DNA of 64,000 nucleotides from assembly GCF_002744715.1 (NCBI RefSeq), contig NZ_KZ319373.1, positions 124,001 to 188,000 on the forward strand, given 5' to 3'. How positions within the stretch are numbered: the first letter of the stretch is position 1; every line of letters starts with the position of its first letter. This stretch comes from Marinobacter profundi. GTDB lineage: Bacteria; Pseudomonadota; Gammaproteobacteria; Pseudomonadales; Oleiphilaceae. The notes below the pieces were generated by a model that was not told where the DNA came from, ran no database searches, and saw only the letters and a program-made list of their open reading frames with translations. The translations under genes and the position numbers were made by a program. Positions 29,017 to 39,910 of the stretch are shown in pieces.

Positions 29017-29829
29017 ATGGAGTCTTCCACCTATATATCAGTCAGGGACGTGGTTTTCTCAAGGGGAAACCGGCGGATCTTCGACGGTGTCACCCTGGAT
29101 ATCCCGAAGGGCAAGATAACGGCCATCATGGGACCGTCCGGTACCGGCAAGACGACGCTGCTGAAACTGATTGGCGGCCAGTTGCGCCCTGCCAGCGGCG
29201 AAATCGTGGTGGCCGGAGAACGGGTCCACAAGCTCAGTCGCAAGGCACTTTACCGCCTGCGGGAGAAGATGGGCATGCTGTTCCAGAGCGGCGCGCTGTT
29301 TACCGATCTCAGCACCTTTGAAAACGTCGCCTTTCCGCTGCGGGTCCATACCAGCCTGCCGGAAGACATGATCCGCGACATTGTACTGATGAAGCTTGAA
29401 GCCGTCGGCCTGCGCGGTGCGCGGGACCTGATGCCTTCGGAGCTGTCCGGAGGCATGACCCGTCGGGTGGCGCTGGCGCGCAGTATTGCGCTGGACCCGG
29501 AGCTGATCATGTACGACGAACCGTTTGCCGGCCAGGATCCCATTGCCATGGGGGTGCTGGTCAAACTGATCCGGGATCTCAACAGTTCCATGGGGCTGAC
29601 CAGTGTGCTGGTGTCCCACGATGTGCCCGAGTCCCTCAGTATCTGCCATTACGCCTGCATCATTGCCGATGGCAAGGTGATCGGGCAGGGTACCCCGGAG
29701 GAGCTCCGCCAGCACCCGTCTGACCAGGTGCAGCAGTTCCTCCAGGGCCAGCCGGACGGCCCGGTACCGTTCCATTACCCGGCCCCGGATGCGGTGACCG
29801 ACTGGGGCGTGACAGGAGCCGGCCAATGA
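29017..29829 (+). CDS. mlaF: Phospholipid transport ATPase MlaF
   Basis: Cytoplasmic ATPase of the MlaFEDB complex that moves phospholipids between the inner membrane and MlaC. The 270-residue protein has Walker A GPSGTGKT, signature [14 protein letters not shown], Walker [14 protein letters not shown] and the switch His in LVSHDVPES. The ATG at 29017 ([20 protein letters not shown]) fits family starts; the frame opens upstream to 28921 without similarity. Its stop overlaps mlaE by four bases (ATGA). It heads mlaFEDCB. Confidence 0.96.
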   Translation: MESSTYISVRDVVFSRGNRRIFDGVTLDIPKGKITAIMGPSGTGKTTLLKLIGGQLRPASGEIVVAGERVHKLSRKALYRLREKMGMLFQSGALFTDLSTFENVAFPLRVHTSLPEDMIRDIVLMKLEAVGLRGARDLMPSELSGGMTRRVALARSIALDPELIMYDEPFAGQDPIAMGVLVKLIRDLNSSMGLTSVLVSHDVPESLSICHYACIIADGKVIGQGTPEELRQHPSDQVQQFLQGQPDGPVPFHYPAPDAVTDWGVTGAGQ

Positions 29830-30608
29830 TCGACAGAATTGCCAGTCTGGGCCGCACCGGCCTCGATGTGATCGCATCCCTCGGGCGTTCCGGCCGCTTC
29901 CTGGTCGGCACCCTCGCGGGGGTGCCGCAACCCCGGGTCGGTCTGCCGCTGCTGATCCGCCAGCTCTATTCGGTGGGTGTGCTGTCGCTGGCCATTATTA
30001 TTGTCTCCGGTCTGTTCATCGGTATGGTGCTGGGGCTGCAGGGCTTCACCATCCTCTCCGACTACGGCTCCGAGGCGGCGATCGGCCAGATGATTGCACT
30101 GACGCTGTTGCGGGAACTGGGCCCGGTGGTGACGGCGCTGTTGTTTGCCGGTCGTGCCGGATCGGCGCTGACTGCCGAGATCGGCCTGATGAAAGCCACC
30201 GAGCAACTCTCCAGCATGGAAATGATGGGGGTGGACCCGTTGCGCCGGGTGATTGCGCCGCGCCTGTGGGCCGGTTTTATCGCCATGCCGATACTGGCAC
30301 TGATCTTCTCGGTGGTGGGTATCTGGGGCGGCATGCTGGTGAGCGTGGAGTGGTTGGGGGTGTTTGAAGGTTCCTTCTGGGCCAACATGCAGTCCTCCGT
30401 CGAATTTGTGGATGACGTCATCAACGGCGTCATCAAGAGCATCGTGTTCGGCTTCGTGTGCAGCTGGATTGCGGTGTACCAGGGCTACGATTGCATACCG
30501 ACGTCCGCCGGCATCAGCTCGGCCACCACCAAAACGGTGGTTTACTCCTCCCTGGCAGTGCTGGGGCTGGATTTCGTGCTGACGGCGGTAATGTTCGGAA
30601 ACTTCTGA
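29826..30608 (+). CDS. mlaE: Phospholipid transport permease MlaE
   Basis: Inner-membrane permease of the Mla ABC complex. The 260-residue protein has an amphipathic N-terminal helix and about five membrane segments (for example [40 protein letters not shown] and the C-terminal [17 protein letters not shown]). The conserved [20 protein letters not shown] motif, where MlaF couples, is near 94-113. Start codon overlap with mlaF indicates coupled translation. mlaD follows after 49 bases. Confidence 0.96.
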   Translation: MIDRIASLGRTGLDVIASLGRSGRFLVGTLAGVPQPRVGLPLLIRQLYSVGVLSLAIIIVSGLFIGMVLGLQGFTILSDYGSEAAIGQMIALTLLRELGPVVTALLFAGRAGSALTAEIGLMKATEQLSSMEMMGVDPLRRVIAPRLWAGFIAMPILALIFSVVGIWGGMLVSVEWLGVFEGSFWANMQSSVEFVDDVINGVIKSIVFGFVCSWIAVYQGYDCIPTSAGISSATTKTVVYSSLAVLGLDFVLTAVMFGNF

Positions 30609-30657
30609 GCAGCGTGTTTCGGGATACTTTTTCGGGATATTTAAAGGGGAGCCAGCA

Positions 30658-31107
30658 ATGGCGCAGAGAACAACAGAAATCATTGTCGGGCTGTTCATCA
30701 TTGCCGGGTGTGCCGCGCTGCTGGTGCTGGCGCTGCAGGTTAGCGGGCTGACACCTAAGTCACCGGGCGAGACCTACACGGTCTATGCGCGCTTCAACGA
30801 TGCCGGCGGCCTGACCCCGCGGGGCAAGGTTTCCATGGCTGGCGTCACCGTTGGCAGCATCCGCGAGATCGACCTCGACAAGGACACCTTCCAGGCCGTG
30901 GTGGCGATGGAGATCAACGCTGCGGTGGACACCATTCCCACCGACAGTTCCGCAATTATACGTACATCCGGGCTGCTCGGTGAGCAGTACATTGATATAT
31001 CCGTCGGGGCAGACGAAACATCAATGAAGCAGGGCGATGCTTTCTATTCAACTCAGTCTGCGATGAATCTCGAGCGCATGATCAGCAACTTTGCCTCTGG
31101 CCGCTGA
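30658..31107 (+). CDS. mlaD: MCE-domain protein MlaD
   Basis: Inner-membrane-anchored lipid-binding subunit that forms a hexameric ring on MlaE and exchanges phospholipid with MlaC. The 149-residue protein has an N-terminal anchor helix (7-27, EIIVGLFIIAGCAALLVLAL) and one MCE domain (about 37-115, with YARFNDAGGLTPRGKVSMAG and RTSGLLGEQYIDIS). Length is near the 183 of E. coli minus part of its C-terminal tail. A good AGGGGAG site precedes the ATG. Confidence 0.95.
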   Translation: MAQRTTEIIVGLFIIAGCAALLVLALQVSGLTPKSPGETYTVYARFNDAGGLTPRGKVSMAGVTVGSIREIDLDKDTFQAVVAMEINAAVDTIPTDSSAIIRTSGLLGEQYIDISVGADETSMKQGDAFYSTQSAMNLERMISNFASGR

Positions 31108-31219
31108 TCGCGCTCGGCGCAGGCCCTTATGCTGTAGAACAGACGTCCGGATGCCCGTCACGTCGCAGGAACTGAACCGGGGCCGACCTGCAGGTGCCCG
31201 GGATATACAGGAGAGAATC

Positions 31220-31873
31220 ATGGTTTTGATCAGGCAATTACTTCCCGTCCTTGCCCTTGTGCTGGCGGTTGTAATGGCGCCCGCACACGCCGGTCCCGAA
31301 GAGGACCTGCGTCAGTATGTGGATGACAATACCCAGAAGCTGGTCAACAAGCTCAACGCCGAGCGCGGCCTGTATGAAGCCGACCCGGAAGCCTTCTATC
31401 GCAGCATGGACGATGCCCTGCGGGATTTCGTCGATTTCCGCCGTATCGCGGCACGGGTCATGGGGCGCTATGCCCGGCAGACCACACCGGCGCAGCGGGA
31501 TGAATTTGTCGAGAAGTTCAAGCGCAGCCTGTTCGACAGCTACGCCCAGGCGTTGGTGGAAAGCCAGGATTTCCAGATCATCGTGCAGGAAGCCGTCATC
31601 AACGAGCAGGACAGCGGCCGCGCGTCGGTGCAGATGGAAGTGATCTCCGCCACCGGCAACCGCTATCCGGTGACCTACTCCATGTATCTCAGCAAAGATG
31701 GCCGCTGGCTGATGGAGAATGTCATCGTCGAGGGCGTCAACATCGGCCTGGCGTTCCGTGATCGTTTCAGCCAGGAAATGGAACAGAATCGTGGCCAGGT
31801 GCAGGCGGTGATTGACGGCTGGGGTGATGCGGTGAAGTCGCTGGATCTCGACCAGGAGGTCAACAACACGTGA
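31220..31873 (+). CDS. mlaC: Periplasmic phospholipid carrier MlaC
   Basis: Soluble periplasmic shuttle that carries phospholipid between the MlaA-porin complex and MlaFEDB. The 217-residue precursor starts MVLIRQLLPVLALVLAVVMA with cleavage likely after PAHA (residue 24). The mature part has the Ttg2D/MlaC fold (FRRIAARVMGRYARQTTPAQ; GRWLMENVIVEGVNIGLAFR). The ATG at 31220 has AGGAGA six bases upstream; the frame opens to 31091 but that part overlaps mlaD. The stop overlaps the mlaB GTG by four bases. MlaA, the outer-membrane partner, is not in the window. Confidence 0.95.
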   Translation: MVLIRQLLPVLALVLAVVMAPAHAGPEEDLRQYVDDNTQKLVNKLNAERGLYEADPEAFYRSMDDALRDFVDFRRIAARVMGRYARQTTPAQRDEFVEKFKRSLFDSYAQALVESQDFQIIVQEAVINEQDSGRASVQMEVISATGNRYPVTYSMYLSKDGRWLMENVIVEGVNIGLAFRDRFSQEMEQNRGQVQAVIDGWGDAVKSLDLDQEVNNT

Positions 31874-32208
31874 ACAACCACGCACCGGCCGCAGCTGTCG
31901 CGGTCACCAGGGCAGGGGACCATTGTCTTGCCCTCAGTGGCGTTGTGACCCCGGATAACGTTGCCGACCTCCGTGCCGCCGGTGACCAACTGATTGCGGC
32001 TGAAGGCCAGGATCTCACCGTCGACCTGTCCGCGGTGGAGTGCGCCCACAGCGTGGTGCTGTCCCTGCTGCTGTGCTGGCAGCGCCTGGCCGCCTCCCGC
32101 AACCTGACACTGACCTTCTCCGGCGTCAGCGAGCGCCTGCATTCCCTGGCTGCGCTCAGTGGCCTGGTGGATCATCTGCCGGGCTTCGCTGCCCATCACG
32201 CCGGCTGA
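31870..32208 (+). CDS. mlaB: STAS-domain protein MlaB
   Basis: Small cytoplasmic STAS-domain subunit that binds MlaF and is needed for ATPase assembly and activity. The 112-residue product begins at a GTG (31870) that overlaps the mlaC stop. The STAS fold is visible as LALSGVVTPDNVADLRAAGD, then LTVDLSAVECAHSVVLSLLL, and a final amphipathic helix (SERLHSLAALSGLVDHL). Sequence conservation in this family is low, so the call rests on the fold and on its terminal place in mlaFEDCB. Confidence 0.9.
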   Translation: MNNHAPAAAVAVTRAGDHCLALSGVVTPDNVADLRAAGDQLIAAEGQDLTVDLSAVECAHSVVLSLLLCWQRLAASRNLTLTFSGVSERLHSLAALSGLVDHLPGFAAHHAG

Positions 32209-32242
32209 CTGATAAACCATCACCGGGTCCGCTGCAGCAAAG

Positions 32243-32271
32243 CTGACCCGGACTGCAGAATTGGTTACAAT
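32243..32271 (+). promoter_or_regulatory. Sigma-70 promoter candidate for ibaG-murA
   Basis: CTGACC (32243-32248) and TACAAT (32266-32271) are separated by 17 bases, 38 bases upstream of the ibaG ATG and after the end of the mla operon. Confidence 0.55.
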
Positions 32272-32308
32272 CCCGCCCCTGATTTGAAAATACCCTGAGG
32301 ACTGTTTT

Positions 32309-32551
32309 ATGGAAGCCCACGAAGTCGTCGAACTGGTCAAACAAGCCCTGCCGGACTGCGAGGTTCAGGTGCAGGTAGACGGCAATCATTACATGGTTGT
32401 TGTGGTGGGCGAGGTCTTTGAAGGGCTGTCGACCATCAAGCGTCAGCAGCTGATCAACAAGGCCCTGTTTTCCCGGGTCCTCGACGGTACCATTCATGCC
32501 CTGCATCCCAAAGCGTTTACGCCGGCTGAATGGGCGGCCCGCCAGGGTTGA
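32309..32551 (+). CDS. ibaG: BolA family protein IbaG
   Basis: BolA-like protein of 80 residues; the family binds Fe-S clusters with monothiol glutaredoxins and affects acid resistance and iron handling. Visible are the class II KH-like fold and the conserved basic segment LSTIKRQQLINKALFSRVLD, followed by HALHPKAFTPAEW, which contains the invariant His. It has a clear ATG and its own promoter candidate, and precedes murA by 30 bases. The ibaG-murA pairing next to the mla operon is standard in gammaproteobacteria. Confidence 0.93.
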   Translation: MEAHEVVELVKQALPDCEVQVQVDGNHYMVVVVGEVFEGLSTIKRQQLINKALFSRVLDGTIHALHPKAFTPAEWAARQG

Positions 32552-32554
32552 TGA

Positions 32555-33859
<1,305 letters not shown>

Positions 33860-33871
33860 CCGGAAGGCGAC

Positions 33872-34525
33872 ATGACTGACTCCATCACCATCGCGCTGTC
33901 GAAGGGGCGAATTCTCAAGGAAACCCTGCCGCTGCTGAAAGAGGCGGGCATCGAGCTGCTGGATGACATCGAAAAATCCCGCAAGCTGGTGTTTCCCACT
34001 ACCGACCCCAACGTGCGGGTACTGATCATCCGTGCCACCGACGTGCCCACCTACGTGCAGTATGGCGGCGCCGACCTGGGGGTAACCGGCAAGGACGTGC
34101 TGATGGAGCACGGTGGCGAGGGGCTTTATGAGCCGCTCGATCTCAACATCGCCCGCTGCCGCCTGATGACTGCCGGCCCCAAGGACCGGCAGCCACCCCA
34201 GGGCCGGCTCCGGGTCGCGACCAAGTTTGTCAACCTGGCACGCCGCTATTACTCGTCCCAGGGCCGCCAGGCGGATATCATCAAGCTCTATGGCGCGATG
34301 GAACTGGCCCCGATCCTGGGCCTGGCCGATGAAATTGTCGATATCGTCGACACCGGCAACACCCTGAAGGCCAATGGCCTGGAACCGCGGGAGCTGATCG
34401 AACACATCAGCACCCGCCTGGTGGCCAACCGCGCGTCGATGAAGATGAAACACCAGTTGCTGCACCCCATCATCGAAAAGATGGGCGTTGCGGTAGAACG
34501 CCGAAGAACCGAAGAGATTGCCTGA
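33872..34525 (+). CDS. hisG: ATP phosphoribosyltransferase, short form HisG
   Basis: First enzyme of histidine synthesis, joining ATP and PRPP. At 217 residues it is the short HisG_S type, which lacks the C-terminal histidine-binding domain and needs the HisRS-like HisZ for activity and feedback control. hisZ is not in this window. The conserved PRPP-binding region [17 protein letters not shown] and [14 protein letters not shown] are intact. The ATG follows murA by 12 bases and hisD begins 53 bases later. Confidence 0.96.
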   Translation: MTDSITIALSKGRILKETLPLLKEAGIELLDDIEKSRKLVFPTTDPNVRVLIIRATDVPTYVQYGGADLGVTGKDVLMEHGGEGLYEPLDLNIARCRLMTAGPKDRQPPQGRLRVATKFVNLARRYYSSQGRQADIIKLYGAMELAPILGLADEIVDIVDTGNTLKANGLEPRELIEHISTRLVANRASMKMKHQLLHPIIEKMGVAVERRRTEEIA

Positions 34526-34578
34526 CTGCTCAATTTTGCCGAACGACACAACCCAAAGCTCATAGCGGGAATCTGACC

Positions 34579-35889
34579 ATGACTGACGTCACCATCAAGC
34601 GCCTGTCAGCCGCCCAGGCTGATTTCGATACAGCTCTTTCCACCCTGCTGGCCTGGGAAGACAGCGTCGACCACCAGGTCAACGAGGCGGTACGTCATAT
34701 CCTGCATCAGGTCAGAACCCGCGGTGACGCAGCGGTACTCGAGTTCACCGAAAAATTCGATCAGGTCAGCGCTGCCAGCGTGGCCGAACTTGAAGTGTCC
34801 CAGGCCCGCCTGCAGGAAGCCCTTGAGCGCATCCCCCGGGACCAGCGGCGCGCCCTCGAGCAGGCCGCTGACCGCATCCGCGATTACCACCAGCGTCAGT
34901 TGCAGAACTCCTGGCAGTACGAGGATGCCGACGGCACCGTACTCGGCCAGAAAGTGACCCCGCTGGACCGGGCCGGCCTCTACGTACCCGGCGGTAAGGC
35001 CGCGTACCCGTCCTCGGTACTGATGAACGCCATTCCGGCGAAGGTTGCCGGCGTCAGCGAGGTCATCATGGTGGTACCGACCCCGGCCGGGGTAGTGAAC
35101 GACATGGTACTGGCCGCCGCCGCCATCGCCGGCGTCGACCGCGTGTTCACCATCGGTGGCGCCCAGGCCGTGGGCGCACTGGCCTATGGCACCGACACCG
35201 TACCGGCCGTCGACAAAATCGTCGGCCCCGGTAACATCTACGTTGCCACTGCCAAGCGCGAAGTCTTCGGCGTCGTCGGCATCGACATGATTGCCGGCCC
35301 GTCCGAGATCCTCGTCATCTGCGACGGCAAGACCGACCCGGACTGGATCGCCATGGACCTGTTCTCCCAGGCGGAACACGACGAACAGGCCCAGTCCATC
35401 CTTATCAGCCCGAGCCGCGACTACCTCGACCAGGTTGAAGCCAGCATCCGCAAACTGCTGCCCACCATGGAACGTGCCGACATCATCGCCACCTCCATCA
35501 GCAACCGTGCCGCCCTGATTGAAGTCGCCGACCTCAGCGAGGCCGCCGCCATCTCCAACCGCATCGCCCCGGAACACCTGGAGCTGTCCGTTGAAGACCC
35601 TGAAGCCCTGATCGAAGAAATCCGCCATGCCGGCGCCATCTTCAAGGGCCGCTACACCGCCGAAGCCCTCGGCGACTACTGCGCAGGCCCCAACCACGTC
35701 CTGCCCACCAGCGGCACCGCACGGTTCTCGTCACCCCTGGGCGTCTACGACTTCCAGAAGCGCTCCTCCATCATCGGCTTCAGCGCCAAAGGCGCCGACC
35801 GCATGGGACGCGTGGCCTCTGTACTGGCCCGGGGCGAAGGTCTGACCGCACACGCGCGGTCGGCTGAATATCGTATTAAAGAGAGCTGA
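34579..35889 (+). CDS. hisD: Histidinol dehydrogenase
   Basis: NAD-dependent zinc enzyme for the last two oxidations from L-histidinol to histidine. The 436-residue length is typical. Recognisable blocks are [45 protein letters not shown], the zinc and base residues in [10 protein letters not shown] and [13 protein letters not shown], and [20 protein letters not shown] near the end. It follows hisG in an operon; repeat A3 separates it from hisC. Confidence 0.97.
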   Translation: MTDVTIKRLSAAQADFDTALSTLLAWEDSVDHQVNEAVRHILHQVRTRGDAAVLEFTEKFDQVSAASVAELEVSQARLQEALERIPRDQRRALEQAADRIRDYHQRQLQNSWQYEDADGTVLGQKVTPLDRAGLYVPGGKAAYPSSVLMNAIPAKVAGVSEVIMVVPTPAGVVNDMVLAAAAIAGVDRVFTIGGAQAVGALAYGTDTVPAVDKIVGPGNIYVATAKREVFGVVGIDMIAGPSEILVICDGKTDPDWIAMDLFSQAEHDEQAQSILISPSRDYLDQVEASIRKLLPTMERADIIATSISNRAALIEVADLSEAAAISNRIAPEHLELSVEDPEALIEEIRHAGAIFKGRYTAEALGDYCAGPNHVLPTSGTARFSSPLGVYDFQKRSSIIGFSAKGADRMGRVASVLARGEGLTAHARSAEYRIKES

Positions 35890-35910
35890 AGTTAACTCAA
35901 CAGTATGGGA

Positions 35911-36016
35911 GGAGGGCGGGTAGTCCTTCCCGGGAATGTCGGAGGCCATGGATGGCCGGAGTCAAGCGCACATGGAGGTGCTTGCAGCGTTTCCCGGGAA
36001 GGACTACCCGCCCTCC
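35911..36016 (+). repeat. Family A repeat, copy 3, between hisD and hisC
   Basis: Left arm 35911-35936 and right arm 35991-36016 are perfect 26-base inverted repeats, again with their own sequence. The 54-base core (35937-35990) holds GGCCA-TGGA-TGGCC and a GCAC-ATGGAG-GTGC hairpin; both contain ATGGA. It lies wholly within the 148-bp hisD-hisC gap in the sense direction of the his transcript and ends 21 bases before the hisC ATG. It could therefore act on hisC translation or RNA processing. Confidence 0.88.
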
Positions 36017-36037
36017 GTTTCCTCAGGAGTATGTGTC

Positions 36038-37090
36038 ATGAGCAAGTTCTGGAGCCCATTGGTCGCAACGTTGGTGCCCTACACCCCGGGCGAGCAACCC
36101 AAAATCCCCAATCTGGTCAAACTCAACACCAACGAAAACCCCTACGGCCCAAGCCCCAAAGTCATCGAGGCCATCAAAACCGAACTCAATGACAACCTGC
36201 GCCTCTACCCGGATCCCGAAGGCGATGCCCTCAAAGCCGCCATCGCCAGCTACTACCAGGTAGACCGCAACCAGGTCTTCGTCGGCAACGGCTCCGACGA
36301 AGTGCTCGCCCACATCTTCTACGCCCTGTTCCAGCACGGCCAGCCGATCCTGTATCCGGACGTCACCTACAGCTTCTACCCGGTTTACTGCGGCCTCTAC
36401 AACATCCCCAGTAACCCCGTCGCGCTGACCGACAGCTTCGAGATCAACCCGGAAGACTACAAACAGCCCAACGGTGGCATCATCTTCCCCAACCCGAACG
36501 CCCCCACCGGCCGCTACCTGCCGCTGGACCAGGTTGAGGAAATCCTTGCTGCCAACCCGGATCGAGTCGTGGTGGTGGATGAAGCCTATGTCGACTTCGG
36601 TGGCGAAACTGCCATCCGCCTGGTGACCAGGTACCCGAACCTGCTGGTCTGCCAGACCCTCTCCAAGGCCCGCTCTCTGGCCGGCCTGCGGGTCGGTTTT
36701 GCGGTGGGCCAGGCGGAACTGATCGAGGCCCTCGAGCGGGTCAAGAACAGCTTCAACTCCTACCCGCTGGACCGCCTTGCCCTGGCCGGTGCGGTCGCCG
36801 CCTTTGAAGATCACGAATGGTTCGAGAAATGCTGCCAGGGCGTGATCGGCGAACGCGAACGGGTGACCGGCGCCCTCGAGGCGTTGGGCTTCGAAGTGTT
36901 GCCGTCCAAGGCCAACTTCATCTTTGCCCGCAAGCCGGGAGTTGAGGGCGAAGCCCTGGCCCGGGGGTTACGGGAGCAGGGCATCATCGTCCGCCACTTC
37001 AACAAGCCGCGAATCAGTGATTTCCTGCGCATTACCATCGGCACTGCCGAGCAGAACGACGCCCTGATTGCCGGCCTGAAATCGTTGTAG
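36038..37090 (+). CDS. hisC: Histidinol-phosphate aminotransferase
   Basis: PLP-dependent class I/II aminotransferase making histidinol phosphate. The 350-residue protein has the substrate motif [13 protein letters not shown] (28-40), the PLP aspartate region in [11 protein letters not shown] (177-187) and the Schiff-base Lys210 in [12 protein letters not shown]. The ATG at 36038 has AGGAG eight bases upstream. The frame runs back to 35936 through repeat A3, but that extension is repeat-derived and rejected. A nearby out-of-frame ATG at 36031 may compete weakly. hisB, hisH, hisA, hisF and hisI are not in the window. Confidence 0.95.
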   Translation: MSKFWSPLVATLVPYTPGEQPKIPNLVKLNTNENPYGPSPKVIEAIKTELNDNLRLYPDPEGDALKAAIASYYQVDRNQVFVGNGSDEVLAHIFYALFQHGQPILYPDVTYSFYPVYCGLYNIPSNPVALTDSFEINPEDYKQPNGGIIFPNPNAPTGRYLPLDQVEEILAANPDRVVVVDEAYVDFGGETAIRLVTRYPNLLVCQTLSKARSLAGLRVGFAVGQAELIEALERVKNSFNSYPLDRLALAGAVAAFEDHEWFEKCCQGVIGERERVTGALEALGFEVLPSKANFIFARKPGVEGEALARGLREQGIIVRHFNKPRISDFLRITIGTAEQNDALIAGLKSL

Positions 37091-37109
37091 GCTGAAGGAG
37101 GAAAGGCAA

Positions 37110-37853
37110 ATGGCACACCGCGACGACATTCTGCGCAAGATCGATGAATGGCTGCTGCCGGAGAACTTCCAGGATTACTGCCCCAATGGCCTGCAGGTCG
37201 AGGGCAGGGCCGAGGTAAACCGCATCGTCACCGGAGTCACCGCCTCCCAGGCCCTGCTGGACGCCGCGGTCGCCGCCGGTGCCGACATGATCCTGGTCCA
37301 TCACGGTTACTTCTGGAAGGGTGAAGAGCCGAACGTCCGTGGCATGAAGAAGCGCCGCCTGAAGACCCTGCTCGACCACGACATCAACCTGGTGGCCTAC
37401 CACCTGCCGCTGGATGACCATCCGGACTATGGCAACAACCGCCGCCTGGCTGAAGTGCTGGGCATCGGCCAGGCCCGGCCGCTGGAAGGGCTGGTCTGGC
37501 AGGGAGAGTTGGCTGACGCCATGTCGCCGGCGGACTTTGCCAGCCATCTCGCCGCAAAGCTCGGTCGCCAGCCATTACACGTGGGTGAGGGCAAGGCGCT
37601 GATCAAGCGGGTGGGTTGGTGCACGGGCGCGGCGCAGGGCTATATCACCAAAGCCCTGGAAGCGGGCCTGGATGCGTTCATCAGCGGGGAAATTTCAGAG
37701 CCTACCACCCATACCGCGCGGGAATGCGGCATCCACTACTTTGCCGCTGGCCACCATGCCACCGAACGTTACGGGGTGCAGGCGCTGGGGGAGGCGCTGG
37801 CAGGCGAGTTTGGCATCGCCCACCAGTTCATCGACTGTGACAATCCGGTCTGA
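37110..37853 (+). CDS. Nif3 family dinuclear metal-binding protein (YbgI-like)
   Basis: Member of the DUF34/NIF3 family, toroidal hexamers with a dinuclear metal site. Some relatives are annotated GTP cyclohydrolase I type 2, but the real function is unsettled. The 247-residue protein has the expected ligands: MILVHHGYFW (His-His near 64-65), DDHPDYGNN, and the C-terminal YFAAGHHATERYG with His and Glu. It follows hisC by 19 bases, possibly co-transcribed, and is convergent with zapG, from which only 12 bases separate it. Confidence 0.9.
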   Translation: MAHRDDILRKIDEWLLPENFQDYCPNGLQVEGRAEVNRIVTGVTASQALLDAAVAAGADMILVHHGYFWKGEEPNVRGMKKRRLKTLLDHDINLVAYHLPLDDHPDYGNNRRLAEVLGIGQARPLEGLVWQGELADAMSPADFASHLAAKLGRQPLHVGEGKALIKRVGWCTGAAQGYITKALEAGLDAFISGEISEPTTHTARECGIHYFAAGHHATERYGVQALGEALAGEFGIAHQFIDCDNPV

Positions 37854-37868
37854 GCGCCAGGGCGCTCA
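37851..37868. other. 18-bp palindrome containing two convergent stop codons
   Basis: TGAGCGCC-AG-GGCGCTCA is symmetric. Its first three bases are the TGA of the Nif3 gene and its last three are the TGA of zapG on the other strand. It lacks T tracts, so it is at best a weak bidirectional terminator. Confidence 0.6.
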
Positions 37869-38297
37869 GGCCCGTTCCTTCTTCGGCAGACCGTAATCTT
37901 CGGCCAGGGTGCCTTTTTCCCCGGGATCGCTTTTCGGTGCGTAATCCCGCGGCGGCTCGACGCCATCTTCCCGGACATCTTCCAGGCGGGCGCGGGAGGT
38001 CTCGCGCTCGAGCTCTGCCTGCCAGTCTTCATCGTTGCACAACCGGTTGGCACCGCGGGCCATGTGCTGGTTTACATCCCGGTAGGCATCATTGAACCGG
38101 CGCAACAGGTGGGCAGATTCCATGAAGTGCTCGTTAACCTGAGCCTGGTAGCGGGTATATTCGCTTCTGAGTTCGTCTATCTGCTGTTCGGCGCGGCGCT
38201 GACGCAGAGTGGAACCCTGGCCGGAACGGCCAACCAGAACCCCGATCACAACGCCCACAATCAGAGCGGCTACGGCGGCCAGAATCAGGTTTGTCAT
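37866..38297 (-). CDS. zapG: ZapG (YhcB, DUF1043) envelope and division protein
   Basis: Inner-membrane-anchored cytoplasmic protein linked in E. coli to cell division, peptidoglycan synthesis and envelope integrity. The 143-residue protein starts MTNLILAAVAALIVGVVIGV with one membrane helix, then a coiled coil (QRRAEQQIDELRSEYTRYQA) and a disordered acidic and basic tail (DYAPKSDPGEKGTLAEDYG). The ATG at 38297 is chosen because the longer frame crosses family B repeats. Divergent from zapE, as in E. coli, where yhcB and zapE are also divergent neighbours. Confidence 0.92.
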   Translation of the reverse strand: MTNLILAAVAALIVGVVIGVLVGRSGQGSTLRQRRAEQQIDELRSEYTRYQAQVNEHFMESAHLLRRFNDAYRDVNQHMARGANRLCNDEDWQAELERETSRARLEDVREDGVEPPRDYAPKSDPGEKGTLAEDYGLPKKERA

Positions 38298-38442
38298 AAG
38301 CGGTGTCGTCCTTTTACAAATTGATGAGCAGTGCCCGTTACCGGAGTATAACGTCCCAATCCGCTCCCGCCCATTGTTACCGGCTGAGCCAATCGTCGTA
38401 TTGTTACTCGCCGATAGCCTGGCGAGGGCAAATGCCGGGTTC

Positions 38443-38582
38443 GGGGACAGACCCAAGGTCAGTCCCCACAGGTGGCCAGCGCGGCCCGGCACCGTGCCAG
38501 GGGGCTGACCTCGGGTCTGTCCCCGGAAGCCGGACAGCGCGGCCAAGTAGCGGACGAGGGGGCTGGCCTTGGGTCTGTCCCC
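38443..38582. repeat. Family B palindromes, cluster 1 (three copies)
   Basis: Twenty-five-base imperfect palindromes at 38443-38467 (forward), 38500-38524 and 38558-38582 (reverse). The consensus has outer arms GGGGAC/GTCCCC, an A-A mismatch, inner arms GACC/GGTC and a three-base loop (CAA here); reverse copies show T-T and TTG. Copies 2 and 3 begin GGGGGC, and copy 3 also has a variant inner arm (GGCC). They occupy the 390-bp divergent gap between zapG and zapE, together with short direct repeats such as CCCCGGAAGCCG. Confidence 0.93.
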
Positions 38583-38687
38583 GGAAGCCGATCGCAAGCG
38601 GGCAGTTGCCCACAGAATGGCCAAAAAAGCCAAAATCGGCGACAATACGCCGCCGAAATTGAACGACCACCCATCGGGAAAGCATTA

Positions 38688-39827
38688 ATGACCGCTGCAA
38701 GTGTTGAACGTGTAGACAGCAACGCCCCTCTGACTCCCTGGCAACGCTACCAGGCCGACCTGGAACGCCCCGACTTCCACAAGGATGCCGCCCAGGAAGA
38801 CGCCGTCAAACGCCTTCAGGCCCTCTACGACAAGCTGGTCGATGCCGAAAACGACCGTAACAAGGGGCTGGCCAAGCTGCGTCGCAAGCTCAAGAAAGGC
38901 AAGGAAGACCCGGTCAAAGGCCTTTACTTCTGGGGTGGCGTCGGTCGTGGCAAAACCTACCTGATGGACACCTTTTACGAATCCCTGCCGTTCGAGCGCA
39001 AAATGCGAGTGCACTTCCACCGCTTCATGCAGCGGGTGCACAACGAACTGAAAACCCTCAAGGGCGAAAAGAACCCCCTCGAACAGGTCGCCCGACGTTT
39101 TGCCGATGAGACCCGGGTCATCTGCTTTGACGAATTCTTTGTCTCCGACATCGGCGATGCGATGATCCTGGCCACCCTGATGGATGGCCTGTTCAGTCGC
39201 GGTGTTACCCTGGTGTGCACCTCCAACATCGTACCGGACGGCCTCTACAAGGACGGCCTGCAGCGGGCCCGTTTCCTGCCTGCCATCGCACTGGTGAAGA
39301 AGCATACCGACGTGGTAAACGTCGACGGCGGCGTCGACTACCGCCTGCGTACCCTTGAGCAGGCCGAACTGTACCATTCGCCGCTGGACCAGCAGGCCGA
39401 CATCAGCCTGCGTAAAAGCTTTGATGCCCTGGCGGTGGAAGCCGGCAAACACAGTAAAACCATGGAAATCAACGGTCGCAAGATCCCCGCCCAGGCCCAC
39501 GCCGATGACGTGGTGTGGTTCGACTTCAAGGACGTCTGTGATGGCCCGCGCAGCCAGAACGACTACATTGAAATGGCCCGCCAGTTCCACGCCATCATCG
39601 TCAGCAACGTGCCGGTGCTCGGCGGCGACAAGGACGACCAGGCTCGCCGGTTCATCAACATGATCGACGAATTCTACGATCGCAATGTCAAGGTCATCAT
39701 CTCGGCCGCCGCTCCGATCACCGCGCTCTATGCCGGCGGCCGGCTGAGTTTCGAGTTCGAACGTACCGAATCCCGCCTGCTGGAAATGCAGTCCCGGGAA
39801 TACCTCGAAGCACCCCATAAACCATAA
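38688..39827 (+). CDS. zapE: Cell division ATPase ZapE (AFG1-like)
   Basis: Cytoplasmic ATPase that destabilises FtsZ polymers at the constricting ring; the eukaryotic relative is AFG1/LACE1. The 379-residue protein has Walker A GGVGRGKT at 83-90, Walker B VICFDEFFVSDIGDAM and sensor STSN-like VCTSNIVPDGLYKDGLQR. The ATG at 38688 (MTAASVERVDSN) follows a GGGAAAG site; the frame upstream to 38472 is made of repeat sequence and rejected. The length matches E. coli ZapE at 375. Confidence 0.95.
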   Translation: MTAASVERVDSNAPLTPWQRYQADLERPDFHKDAAQEDAVKRLQALYDKLVDAENDRNKGLAKLRRKLKKGKEDPVKGLYFWGGVGRGKTYLMDTFYESLPFERKMRVHFHRFMQRVHNELKTLKGEKNPLEQVARRFADETRVICFDEFFVSDIGDAMILATLMDGLFSRGVTLVCTSNIVPDGLYKDGLQRARFLPAIALVKKHTDVVNVDGGVDYRLRTLEQAELYHSPLDQQADISLRKSFDALAVEAGKHSKTMEINGRKIPAQAHADDVVWFDFKDVCDGPRSQNDYIEMARQFHAIIVSNVPVLGGDKDDQARRFINMIDEFYDRNVKVIISAAAPITALYAGGRLSFEFERTESRLLEMQSREYLEAPHKP

Positions 39828-39910
39828 GAATTCAGTACCACTGAATCGACAGGCAACAGCGGACACATACAGCGCAGGGGTGCTTCCCTAAGGATCGCCC
39901 CGACTTCAGC

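Noticed and set aside
35936..36037. N-terminal extension of hisC from an ATG inside repeat A3
   Set aside because: It is repeat-derived sequence; the ATG at 36038 has the proper ribosome site and matches family starts.
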